Below the pieces are notes generated by a model that was not told the origin of the DNA, ran no database searches, and saw only the letters and a list, made by a program, of their open reading frames with translations. DNA of 64,000 nt from Citrus sinensis (lineage: Eukaryota; Streptophyta; Magnoliopsida; Sapindales; Rutaceae), in assembly GCF_022201045.2 (NCBI RefSeq), contig NC_068560.1, positions 31,513,501-31,577,500 on the forward strand. The letters run 5' to 3'. The position numbers and the translations under genes were made by a program. Numbering within the stretch: the stretch's first letter is position 1; each line of letters begins with the position of its first letter. Of the stretch, positions 49,590 through 61,420 are shown one piece after another.

Positions 49590-51347
49590 TCATGGATTAG
49601 GAATTGGCATTTCTGTTTCTGGAAGTTGCTCCCGCTTCTTCATCTTCTTATTGTTTTTAATCTCACCATAGAAATACGAAGCAAATCCCCAAAGCGAAAG
49701 TGCAAGAGAGACTCCCTTTTCAGCTTGAAATTTTTCTTTGTAGAAAATGACTGCTAGAATCTCGGTAACTGGTAGCAGAACTGCGATTATGATTGCGGAG
49801 AGCAAAGACGAGCCACAGTAAATGACTCCAATAGCCCCTAAGAAGAAGCACTGCCAAATTAATGCACTCGCCACCACCACCGCATAGTACTTGCCTTCGC
49901 CTAGCGTGTACGCTCTTGCTTCTTTTCCAATTGCCTGCACCAATTAACTTGTTCCATTAACTGTTTCATTTTTTGCTTTAACCTTTCATCACTTTATCTC
50001 GTTTTTCATAATTAATGACAAGATATCCACTAATATTTTAAAACAATAGGTTGTTAAAGACATATATTTGGAGAAAACATATATAGCAAGATAATGATTT
50101 TTGTTTCTCCCTTTTTATCTACTAAGTGTGCTGTACATGTGTCGTGACAGAATTGAAACCTATGAATTATGATGAGTTCGCCCACTACTAGGTCCCTTTC
50201 ATCACCACATTGTCGTTTATCCAGCAAAGCTGATTCATTAATCATTAACAAAAAAAAAAAGAAGAAGATAAATTTCAAGCTAGCGCATGATGCTAGAGAA
50301 GAAAATAAAGAATACTTGGTCAATTTTTTATTTTTTTTCTCCATACATTTGACCGTATATATTAGAGTAACTTATTGTATATGATTACATGAGTTTTAAT
50401 TGACTTGTTTGATCAGCTCAGTCACGTTATAATGTTATTAATTTTCATATGTTGATCTGCGCATGCATAATATTATAATAACAGAAGAATCCGATGATAA
50501 TTGTACGAAAAAAATGGACTGGCCGGCAAAAGAAGGAGAGAAAATAAAGTGATAATTAATTAAAGAGAAATGAAACCTGGAAATCTTTGTTGACGACCAT
50601 TCCCACGGTACAGACAAGAGTTGCAAAAAGACACATGACCATCTGAATCTCCAAAACAAGAGCGTAGGTGATTTCTTGCCTGGCCCTCTTGTAAGTCAAC
50701 TCCATCAACGGCAAAACAAACCCATACAAGACCGCAGCTCCGACCGTCATCAGAAACCCTACTAGATACTGTCTTGCTGACTCGTTATGCGGCCGGTCAC
50801 CGTTGGTGTGCAAACCCAATACGACTGCCCCAAGCGTTAACAAGAAGACAGCGTTGAGTGAATAAGATGTAAGCTTTTGCTTGACCAACAAGAAGGCGAA
50901 AGCGGCGGTGAAAGCCAGCTGCGAGGCGATGATCAAGGAAGAAGTTGAGACGGGCAAACGAGCAACTCCGTAAGCGTAGAGGTAATTGTCCAATCCTGTC
51001 AGGATTCCAATGATCGCTGAGGCGAAGAACACGGGAGGTCTCATCAAGATCAACTTATTATTATCATTATTGGACGGCTGCGATGATGTCGATGATTCGT
51101 GATCAGTAGTAGTGCTACTGCGGCGCCGCTGCAGGTAGGATACTGTGATGGGAATGAGAATGACAGGGCAGCCGGCGGCTTCGAGCCAGCTTGAGAACCA
51201 AATCCTTTTGCCTCCATGGAGGAAATATAAGCGCATGATCAAAGGGCCAGCGCAATTGCCTATAGCCAAGAGGATGATGTTCAGGATTAGCAGAGCTATT
51301 TTCATGGTGGTTTTTTTCGCTTTAGTAGTTTCCATCATCTCCGCCAT
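49590..51347 (-). CDS. Purine permease (PUP family, drug/metabolite transporter fold)
   Basis: PUPs are plasma- or vacuolar-membrane proton symporters for adenine, cytokinins and related bases. Two exons, 50577-51347 and 49590-49934, give 371 aa, normal for the family. About ten membrane helices are visible. Diagnostic family blocks are [76 protein letters not shown] and [20 protein letters not shown]. The N-terminus is a short polar stretch with a Ser/Asn-rich loop after the second helix. The tail is basic ([10 protein letters not shown]). The 642-base intron has a GT donor at 50571-50576 and an AG acceptor at 49935-49936. Which PUP subgroup, and so which substrate, cannot be told from this. 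Confidence 0.94.
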
Positions 51348-51420
51348 GTTTAATTAGTCGGTAAACACATGAAAGTGTGAAACTGCGCTGGATGTTATGT
51401 TTGGGGGGCAGTGAAGTTGA

Positions 51421-51427
51421 ATTTATA
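51421..51427 (-). promoter_or_regulatory. Probable TATA box of the purine permease gene
   Basis: On the minus strand the sequence reads AGCTATAAATTC, about 75 bases before the ATG, leaving room for a leader of roughly 45 bases. No other TATA-like box is closer. Confidence 0.55.
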
Positions 51428-51430
51428 GCT

Positions 51431-52607
51431 TAATTTCCGCAAGAGTTTTCCTGTTTTTTATGAAAACAAATGTCAAATTAGGCACCTACAACTCACAACT
51501 ACTCTCTCTGTTTTCACTGTTTTATATAAGACAAATTAAGTGTCATCATATGATTAATTCTTATGTGTTACGGTAAATTAGTGACTTTTCTCAATTATGT
51601 ACGCATAAGGAGTGGCAAAAATATGGAGAATCAACAATTCAACATAACGTGGCTGGGGCCTGGCCCCTGGGAGGGGAGAACACTGTAGATTTGCATATAT
51701 TTTGTATGATAATTATTAAATGAACATGACTAAAATTGAGAGTATGCCCATTTTTGTCACTATGCGTTTGAAAAATTAGAGTTTTAGGTTTTTTTTTTTT
51801 TTTTTTTTTGAAGAAAACAAAAGAGTCTGCGTTGTTTGAATTAACAATTAATTAGGAATTGTCTTTTTAATATGAACAAAAGTAATAATTGCTAAAAGGT
51901 CTTGGTACTCTTGGTTCCTACTCTACCAATGTTCATAAAGAAGTTAATAGAAACATAAAGAGGAAAGAACAATACCGCAAGGAGTACTCAAGACTCTCTT
52001 ACTGATCTCCCTATTTTCATGAGCTTACTTGGATAAAGTACGTAATGTAGAAATATTAAAAATTAACTTCGAAACCTTCAAAAAAAAAAAAAAAGAAAAA
52101 AGAAAAGAAAGGGGATCATTTAAAAGGCAAGGAAATATATGAAGGATGTCATTCTGACTCGTTGTATGACTAATTATTTTTATTTTAATAACATCCCTCA
52201 CTCTTACAAGGTTCATATTTGGGAAAAGAAAAAGCCTATCGGGATACTATTTCTATTTCATTGGATGAATTGTTTATATCCAATTCAAGACGTATCTACT
52301 TGAGTTGATCCCTTAGATGATGTACATCTATGATCTATCCTATGTTTTAAAGTTCTAATTAACTAGGATCGACAAAATTCGTTGGATATTTTAAGGGTAA
52401 AGGCAAGTTGTCATATTGGAATCTTATATTTGTCCTCAACAAAATAAAAGTTTAATTACTTTTTCTTGAATTTTGACACATATTTTGTGCTCATCCAAGT
52501 CCTATAATTATGAAAGACTTGAACGAATCTAACTATAGATAAAGAAAAGATATGTTGACCAACTTAAATATCTACTTACCTTTAAGGAAAATGCTTTAAC
52601 ATGTGCT
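51431..52607. other. Intergenic upstream of the purine permease
   Basis: AT-rich, with long T and A runs near 51790 and 52080. No coding exon recognised. Confidence 0.6.
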
Positions 52608-53937
52608 GTTTTTTCGCCTCTCCCCTCCTCTCAGCCTCATAATAATTTTTTATTATTAAAAATTAAAAAAAAAAATTATAGCATGATTGATGGGGATAAA
52701 CAAAAATTTAATCATTCAAGCATTATGGGGACAAACAAAAGCAAGCAGTTCACGTGCTTTCTATTTGTCTCACTTTTTTTCTTTTTATTTTTTAATTAAA
52801 AATATAAAAAAATTAAAGAGATTATCAATTTTTCTCCTACAATAATTAATATATATCATTTTTTTATTACTTTTATAATAACTAAAAAATTTAATATTAC
52901 TCTTATTTTTAAATATTTTTTTATTTATATTTATTATAAATTAAATAAATCACATGAATAAAAATTAAATAAAAATTAAGTATTTAAAATAAGAAATATA
53001 TATTTTGATATGAGTAAAAAAATTAATATTAAAATTTTTTTCTTGTACTTATTTTATTTTGTGAAATTTTTTTATAATAAATATATAAGAAAATTATTAT
53101 AAAATGATAAAAAATTATTATAAAAAAATTTAAATGACAAATAAAAATTTATTATAAGATAAATAATAAAATATTTTCCTATACTTTTTACATTTAATTT
53201 TAAAATATTACAAAATATTTATTATAAAAAATATTCACAAAATAAATAATTACAAAAAATAAAATTTATTATTAATTTTTTAATATTAAAATATATATTT
53301 TTTTATTTAATTTATATTCATGTAATTTATTTAATTTATAATAAATATAAATAAAAAATAATTAAAAATATGAATAATATTATAAACTTATGTTATCAAA
53401 AATTTTTTAACCATTATCAAAATAAAAAAGAGTAAATAATATGCGTTCATTACTGTACGGTAAAGTGACAATCCCCCGGAAGAATTATTATAACTTGCAT
53501 CTCCCTCACCTTCCTGCATAACTCTCCGACCTCATTCACTCGACTCTATCTGACTTTCTCTCTTCTGGCAACTAGTAATTTTCATACAATTAATATTCCA
53601 AACCAAAAATTCATCTTTATCATGAAATAATTACCACCAAAATTTACGAAATTAATCCAAGAATGCACACACAAAAAAAAAAAAGTCATTTTCTTTCACT
53701 AAGCATCTTCTGTATTTGGCAGCCGGAGAGAGGGAAGAACCGGTGGGGGGTAGCGACAGTTCGGAGAGGAGGATAAAGTCGAGAATGAGTAAAGAAGTGA
53801 GTGAGGTGGGACAAGTTTGAGTTGTGCAGTAGTCATGAGTGAGGGAGGATCGCGATCTCTCTAGATCCACTCACACTGAGAGAGAGAGCACTAGTCGAGA
53901 GAAGGACAGAGCACTAGCAGAGTGATGATGTCACGCG

Positions 53938-53969
<32 letters not shown>

Positions 53970-54077
53970 TGTTTTTAACTTTTTATCCCATCAAGCCTTT
54001 TTTTTTTTAAATAATAAAAAAAGTAGTTTATGGCTGAGAGGAGGAGAGAGGCAAAACGGCAGCAGAAGTTGCCGTTT
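52608..54077. mobile_element. Candidate inverted-repeat element with AACGGCAGC palindromic end (about 1.47 kb)
   Basis: The left end reads GTTTTTTCGCCTCTCCCCTC then CTCTCAGCCTCATAAT. The right end, read on the other strand, is GTTTTGCCTCTCTCCTCCTC then TCAGCCATAAACTA. These are inverted repeats of at least 50 bases. A palindrome AAACGGCAGC-N4-GTTGCCGTTT lies at 54054-54077, close to those at 23093 and 24137. The interior is very AT-rich to about 53440, then pyrimidine/purine-rich with an (AG)n run at about 53940-53970. No coding frame and no clear target duplication were found. Confidence 0.55.
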
Positions 54078-56810
54078 CTCTCAGCCTCTAGATGTTTAGC
54101 ACTCCTCTACTTTTGATTCACACCATAACTTTTGAGAGAATTTTTTAAGACAATGCCGGTCAATAGCACTTTGAAATAATTAATTATTATATCGTTTTGG
54201 ATTGTGAAAATACAAAGAGGCGTGCGGAAATGAAAAGCTATAAATACCAAAATTCTCAAACCATGACCACGTTAATAATTGGCGGGTCAACCTGTCGCAG
54301 GCACTATACATATGGAGGCCGGTTGAGAGTCACAGTCGCATTAGAAATCGATCATATAAACTTTAAAAAAGCAAACTAGTGACTCCAGATAAAAGCCATC
54401 TTAAAGAAAAATACCCGCATCTTTTTTTAATATGATGCCAACAACAATATCACTTTGAAATGATTAGTTATTACAGATGCTGATCTCTCGGTCTCTGCAT
54501 GTAACGTCCCCCATTCCTTCACCGTCTGCACAAAAAAGCCTTGGATAAGATTGGATTTTATTTGATTTGAATATTGAAAGCAAATTTCTGCGGTTCTGGC
54601 TAGAAAGAAATTCAATCATCTTCGTTAGATTCGTACGTCATTTCACGCGGGAGCAGATGTGACCCGAAACATCAACTTTTAAACAAACACGGGAATGAAC
54701 TCAAATTAAAACCTCGCTGATCGAAGAAACATTGATGTGACGTGGCAATATATATTACTTGCTCTAGGAGCGCCTGCTAGAGCTGTAAATGTGGCATCAA
54801 AATCGAGGTAGTCAATACTCAATGCGTATAGCAAGTGGCAGTTAGCAGCTTTGATAAAGCTAGTAGTGGCAAATTTGCTTATTTGTTGACTCCTCTTTAT
54901 ACCAGTAAGTATATATGCCGGTATAGGTGTCGGTCCCAAGCGCGACCAAGTCATTTATTTTTTCGCCGAACTTCCGTTCTTGGCTGGCTAACGTTTGTTG
55001 TGTTTGGCACTTGGACTTGAAGTCGTAGTTGATGATTTTGGGTTAAAAGAGATGTCGTCCGCAATATATCTAGTTGCGACAGGATCTCTGACTCTTTGAT
55101 TATTGCCCTATTTTAAATTTGCAGGCCGTAACATCTTTACATTTTATGGAGGAGAGAGTGTTGTCATTGCCGTTTATTTTCATATTTGTGACAGCAATAA
55201 TTTAAGTTTTTATAAACTCAAATTCTCTTTTAATTAAATATAATTGAGTGGAATAATATATTTACGTTTTCTCATATTTCTATTTTGTAAATATATGTAA
55301 CTGAAAAAAAAAAAATTAGTACCATATGAATTTTATAGTAAGACAAATATTAAATTACATTTTATATAACTTACAGTCATTTTCTTTCCCCAAATCCAAT
55401 TTGAATTTCTTCTAAGTTCTATCCAAGGTATCTCTCTCACCCCCCAAGTCTCCTACGTTACGGGACTTTCACAACAAAACTCCATTATTATTATTTATTT
55501 ATTTATTTATTCTCCAAGATTTGTCGGAGTTTCGGGGTCAAGTGTTGCGGAGCAAAATATTATGGATTTTGTTATGTTATATTTAATGTAATATACACAA
55601 CCCACAAGAACCACATAATTATGTGGGTCTCACAATTTGTGTGGTTCTTGTGGATTGTGTATGTTACATTAAATGTAACATAAGGACTCCCAAATATTAT
55701 TATTATTGGAGTACAGGCCAAGTTGGAGTAGAGTTAACAAATCAGAGTCGTTGGATCATTGCAAAAAAGGCAACCGTCCTGCGGACTAGATTTCCAATTT
55801 GATTACATGTAATTAAAGCGTGACACGTGCACCGAATAGCAAAACGACAGCATTATTATTACATAAATTAAAGTGCATATCCGAAAATACCGTTTATGAA
55901 GGTTTTTGAGGATTTCAGAGGGCGCTTACATGCCTATTCGACTGCTTGCATACAATCCGATGTGAGCGAATCCTAATAGGTCCGGCCCAATTATTGAAAT
56001 AATGGGTCAAGAAAGCCATATTTTTTGCTTTAAATTCGAATTTTCGTTGTCCCTCATTTTGAATTGGGTTGCTTGCTGTCCATTTTCTTTGATTCAATTG
56101 GAGGTGATACGAGGCCTGAATTTATATCTCTTTTGAACTGCCCGAATTTAGTCCAACGCAAGTCAACTCTTATCAAAGTAATGATGTCAATTTTTCTCAT
56201 ATTTTCAAATAAAAACATTTTCTTCCTTATTTTGTTACTTAATGGACTGGATAATTGCAATAAAGAATTGTGTCGGGAAGTAGACTTATCCAATCCTCCA
56301 TGATAAATATCCATAATATTTGTATCCAACTGATGAGAAATTAAATAAAAAAAAAAATTAACAGATTCAGGATTCAGCATAATTACGAAAATAACCACTC
56401 TGTAGAGATCTGTCCCATTTTCACCTGTAGTGCGAGTGAAGGCGGCCGTTAAATTGGATTTGCCCAATTAGGAACGTCAGAATCTGTGAAGAAATAATAA
56501 TAATTTTTTTTTTTTTAAAAAAAAAAAAGAAACCGCCAAAAAAATATAGATACTAACAGCACGTCGTTTAGAAATGAAAATTACTACAATACACACGACT
56601 AGTATTGTTTTTGTTGTTACTTCTGTAAATTGATCAAAAATAGTAACTTAAAGTGAGGCTAATGAAATAAATTGAGAAAGTTAAAAAAAGTTTCATTATT
56701 CTTTTCAGTGATCACTCCCTCTTCTTACGCGGGCAGTGTTTTGTGATTTGTGACGCCAGCCCCACAATTCAGGGGTCAGCGGCGGCGGAGAATCTTTATT
56801 AACTATTATG
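54078..56810. other. Intergenic upstream of the MATE gene
   Basis: No supportable gene. It contains one small foldback element (55564-55691), otherwise mixed AT-rich sequence with short chance frames on both strands. Confidence 0.6.
55564..55691. mobile_element. Foldback MITE (128 bp)
   Basis: It is almost entirely a hairpin: the left arm TTATGTTATATTTAATGTAA (from 55572) with ACCCACAAGAACCACA pairs with the right arm ending TACATTAAATGTAACATAA at 55683. A 9-bp duplication AAATATTAT lies at 55555-55563 and 55692-55700. The pairing is long with only a few mismatches. Confidence 0.75.
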
Positions 56811-56817
56811 TATAAAA
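56811..56817 (+). promoter_or_regulatory. Possible TATA box of the MATE gene
   Basis: TATAAAA in ATTATGTATAAAATTAC, about 130 bases before the ATG at 56942. Confidence 0.4.
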
Positions 56818-56941
56818 TTACAATAGGCACAACAATGCAGTGAATCAGTGATCAGTTGAGTTGATGTCGACGTCCTAGAAATAGCAACAACAAAAAATTG
56901 ATTTCCCCCGATCTTTACATCATATCAGCCATAAGCGAGTT

Positions 56942-59900
56942 ATGGGCATCGGAGAAGAAGAGAACCCTCTCTTACTCTCAAGCATTTATGAAAACGAAAC
57001 ACCACCTCACCTCCAAGAAATATCAAACGATGATTCACTGGTTAGTAAAACATGGAAAGAATCAAAGAAATTATGGCAAATTGCAGGTCCCTCCATCTTC
57101 AGTCGCCCTGCTATGTTCTCTATGACTGTCGTTACTCAGGCATTCGCTGGCCATCTCGGTGACCTCAATCTTGCTGCCATCTCCATTGCCACCACTGTCA
57201 TTATTTCCATCAGCTTTGGCTTCTTGGTAACCCTAATCTAAACTCTGAAAAACTATTTTATTTCACTTAATTTACTGCCCTCTACCATGTCCTAATTAAG
57301 TTTTTTTTTGTTTCCCTTCTTTTAGTTAGGCATGGCTAGTGCGCTAGAAACATTATGTGGCCAAGCCTACGGGGCAAAGCAGTACCACATGCTAGGCATT
57401 TACATGCAAAGATCGTGGATTGTTTTGTTCATATGTTCATTTCTGTTGATACCCATGTTTGTTTTGCATCTCCTTTATTGAAGCTCATTGGACAGCCAAC
57501 ATCAGTGGCAGAGCAGACTGGTATTTTTGCTGTATGGCTGATACCATTTCACTTGTGTTTACCATTTCAATTCACTTTGCAAAGGTTCTTGCAGAGCCAG
57601 TTAAAGACTGCAGTCATTGCTTGGGTCTCTGGTTGTGCTCTTCTGGTTCATGTGATCGTGAGTTGGGTTTTTGTTTATAAGCTGAGAGTTGGACTTGTTG
57701 GGACTGCTATTACTCTTGATTTTTCATGGTGGCTCTCGGTTTTGGGTCTTTTCTTGTACACTGTTTGCGGCGGGTGTCCTCTCACATGGACCGGTTTCTC
57801 TGCTCAGACCTTTGTTGGACTTTGGGAATTCTTTAAACTCTCTGTGGCTTCCGGGGTTATGCTCTTGTATGGTTTGCTCTCTCTTGATTTGTTGATTTAC
57901 CGAATTTTTAGATTTATTAGATAGAGGAATTGAGCAACTGAGTTTGTGTTTTGTGACGACTGTTTAGGTTGGAGAACATTTACTACAGGGCATTGATAAT
58001 AGTGTCTGGCTATATGCATAACACTGAGGTTGCTGTTGATGCCCTTTCCATCTGGTAGGCTCCTGATCCCTGACTTTGTTACTGCAACCTACATTTATTT
58101 GTTTGTTTGTACACATTTCAGTTCCATTGAATTTTCACTTTTTTTTAAAAATTAATCTTCAGTGTAACTGTATTTGGCTGGGAATCCATGATTCCTCTTG
58201 GATTTTTGGCTGCCACCGGGTATGTTTTTATTCATTATTTTCCCTTGCCTTCCCTCTCTTAAATCCAGAATTAATTGTAATAATCAACTGCGAATACAGA
58301 AGAAAGATTACTATTTGAACCAAGAGATGGTACTGAGCTAGGTTCTATAATATAAAGCATCAGGGTCCCCAATGTTGGCCCCATGGTTATCATTCTTAAT
58401 TGTCCACTACATCCCCATGGTTATCATTCCTAATCGTCCACTACATTCCTAACAAATAGTATTAAGTAGCTTTTCCAAATAGGGCGTATTAAACAGTGTA
58501 ATATCTCGTTATCTCATGACATAGAATTTTTATTAGATAAGGAATATAGTCTATTCAGCCGACAATTCAGCAAAAATTGAGTATCGTATACTTCTAGGTG
58601 ACTAGGAAGTAACTTTAGTTGGCTTGAATTGAATCATGTTAAACATTGTTTCCATCTCTCAATCTCATATATTTAGTTTTGTATTTATTTATTTTATTTG
58701 TTTTTGGGAGTGTTGATAGTGCAATTCTTTTCTACAGGCTTTGTTTACGGTTACTGTTTCAAAAATATTTAGGAAATGTAAAGAAATTTACTCCTCTTAT
58801 TAGGTGATTTTCCCATTATTTATATCATATCATCAACCTCTGGTGATGGATTAGAACCTCATATATGGTTTAGAATATGGACATAACTTTAATACGGTTG
58901 TCAAAATGATAAGGTATGAACCTTCGCCTACCAACAATTGGGTTTGGATTAGACCTACAGCTGTTCCATTCCAATGAACATGGGTATACTTTTATCTAAT
59001 CAAATCCAACATTTGTTTGCAATTTTCTACGTTTTGTAACTTTTGTGGCAGGATACTTTTCTGACCAGTTGACTGACTTGAATATCTTGTCTTTGGTCGA
59101 CCATTTTCTGGTTGTTGGAGTTTTTTTTTCCCCCTATTCACTCATCCATTCAAATTCTGTTACTATAAACTTTTGACTTGTGAATTTTGATTAGATTATC
59201 AGGGAATAGGATCCCAAGAGCAAAACTGAGACTGTTACTCTTAAATATGCCTCTGAAGTAACTAGCCTCATCTAGCTTTTCCTGTGCTCTCTTTCTTACC
59301 ATGTGATAATACATCTTTATACAGAGTTCGTGTAGCAAATGAACTTGGTGCTGGCAATGCAAATGGCGCCAAATTTGCAGCCATTGTGTCAGTGCTGAAC
59401 TCCCTATTGGTTGGACTTTGCTTTCTGTCAATTATAATAGCCACCCCTGAGAAGCTTGCTATGATCTTTACCTCAAGCTCTGCTGTTATTACAATGGTTA
59501 ATGAATTAGCAATTTTGCTTGCACTCACCATTCTTCTCAACTGCATTCAACCAGTTCTCACAGGTTAGAAGCTCAAAATGACTTTGTTCTTTGCAGTGTC
59601 AAATGTTGTTCTTCTGATATGGTTCGATGATTGTGTCTTGTTTTTCCAGGTGTTGCAGTTGGATGTGGATGGCAAGCATTGGTGGCATTTGTAAACATTG
59701 GCAGCTACTACATAGTTGGAGTGCCTCTTGGGGTTTTCTTGGGATGGCTGCTCCATTTTGATATAAGGGTATGAATGATTGCTTTGTCATAAGGGCACAA
59801 TAGGATTTTCTACATAGTTTGAGAATGATGAAAGTTTTTTACACTATTAGAGTTCTCAAACCTACCATATTGGTATTTGTCTTTAGAATGTAAGATGTGC

Positions 59901-60200
59901 TTTTCCGGATGTTGAGTCTGGCAATTAATCGTATTTTTGTGCTTTTGTTTCCCCTGGTTTATGGTTTATGCAGGGTATCTGGACAGGAATGATCAGCGGA
60001 ACTGTTGTTCAAACTGTAATACTGTGTGTGATCACCATAAAGTGCGAATGGCAGAAAGAGGTAATTTACAGAACTACTCTTTGAACATATTCATGAACTT
60101 TTGAAGCGCGAAGGATGTTAAAATTTCTTGTGTTTCAAAAACACATTCACAGGCTCAGAAGGCTCGGCTTCACATATTGGATGAGGTTGCATCCGATTGA
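56942..60200 (+). pseudogene. MATE efflux transporter (DETOXIFICATION type) with a one-base frameshift
   Basis: MATE proteins export organic cations, flavonoids or toxins against H+ or Na+. Exons: 56942-57226, 57326-57866, 57968-58054, 58163-58219, 59325-59563, 59650-59768, 59974-60060, 60153-60200. All splice phases agree except that exon 2 is one base short. The frame runs through GMASALETLCGQAYGAKQYH to FVLHLLY and then hits TGA at 57479-57481. The following family sequence (FASPLLKLIGQP, AVWLIPFH) continues in another frame. The missing base falls in the T run at 57462-57465. Other motifs are intact: TQAFAGHLGDLNLAAISIA, FLQSQLKTAVIAWVS, RVANELGAGN and GCGWQALVAFVNIGSYY. Without the shift the protein would be about 487 aa, normal for the family and closest from memory to DTX27. 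Either a recent pseudogene or a sequencing error; everything else looks functional. Confidence 0.88.
58379..58446. repeat. Two tandem 34-bp units in a MATE intron
   Basis: Units beginning CCCCATGGTTATCATTC at 58379 and 58413 differ at two positions. They lie in the long intron 58220-59324. Confidence 0.85.
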
Positions 60201-61349
60201 TAATCTTAATTTTGTCATAAGCGAGAGGTCATCATGATTTCCCGAGTTTTGAAAGAACTATGCTTGTTCAGAACGAATACTCAAATTCCATTTCATTAGC
60301 CTGCCAGGCAGGCCCATACCAAGATTATTATTCAATTAATTTGCAAAAGTTATCTCCGGGAGACTGATTTACTTTCTCTAATTTTATTCTTAAATTTGTT
60401 CAAGACTATGCAGCCATATTTAATTTTATCCATTTTCGCTGTTTCAATAATCAATAGTACTGCCGTAATGATACTAAAATTAATTAAGTAAAAAGAAAAA
60501 AGGTAAGAAAAAAAAATAATGACAATAAATAAGATTATGGAAACGGTATAAAAATGCCCTAATTATAAATAAATGATTTAAAGGAAGGAATATTATTTTG
60601 GTCGACATGCATAAAATGTTCTAGAAACATTCCGACGTTTTTAAATTTTAAGTCTTGTTTGGTTCAGGTGAAATGGCAGTGTATAATAAAACGGTAAAAC
60701 CGACAGAAAGAATGTTATCGTACAACCAAATTGATGACTTCATCTCTTCTTAGACACATGGCAATGTGTTATAGCGGACGAAAAATCTGTATCCCACGTA
60801 AGGTAGAGTATTCTCTCTTAACTATACACAATTAAAGTTATAATAAATTTTATAATATTTATCACTATGTACTTAAAATTCGTATTCTATCATAAATCTA
60901 TGCCAACACAGCGATAGCTTTATCAGAAAGAAACCTCATTCACCTAAAACTGCTGGAGCAGCTTTAATCGAATCTCCACAATAAACATTAAAAGGTCCTT
61001 TTATCTTATATGCATGTAAGATAGAGATTGCCAACATTTAAAGGGGTAAGTATGACCAACACTGAAATCGTGTTCTCGCAATCTGATCGTGCCATGTGTT
61101 TATATTTAATAATGGGTCCCACGGTTTCCATCGATGTCGCAGTCATGATCGTTTTTGTTTTTATGTTTTTAAAGACGTCTTGGCTTTCGCGAGCAAGGTA
61201 TTTTCAATCGCATGCAATAGGCAAAATTCTAGCGATTTTATAAGTTGAGATAATTTAGATCTAGTTTGCTAAGCAATTCGCTCTGTGCGTTTGGCATTTT
61301 TTTTTTTGTTTATGAAATTAAAATAAATAAGTGTACGAATAAACTAACT
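60201..61349. other. Intergenic downstream of the MATE gene
   Basis: MATE 3' UTR followed by AT-rich sequence. A 71-codon frame at 61028-61243 has no recognisable features and is not called. Confidence 0.6.
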
Positions 61350-61420
61350 GGGCCTTGGTATAGTGGCCAGGATTCTGTACTTACAACTGTGAGCGCAACG
61401 GTTTGAGTCCCCGCAACATA
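61350..61420 (+). mobile_element. tRNA-derived SINE head (probable)
   Basis: An RNA polymerase III A box TGGTATAGTGG at 61356-61366 and a B box GGTTTGAGTCC at 61400-61410 lie 33 bases apart, as in tRNA genes. The intervening arms do not fold into a good tRNA cloverleaf and there is no acceptor stem closing at the right distance. This is typical of the 5' head of plant SINEs. The body and tail downstream are not clearly delimited. Confidence 0.65.

Noticed and set aside
61350..61420. A functional tRNA gene
   Set aside because: A and B boxes are present but the stems do not pair as a cloverleaf and no closing acceptor stem is visible.
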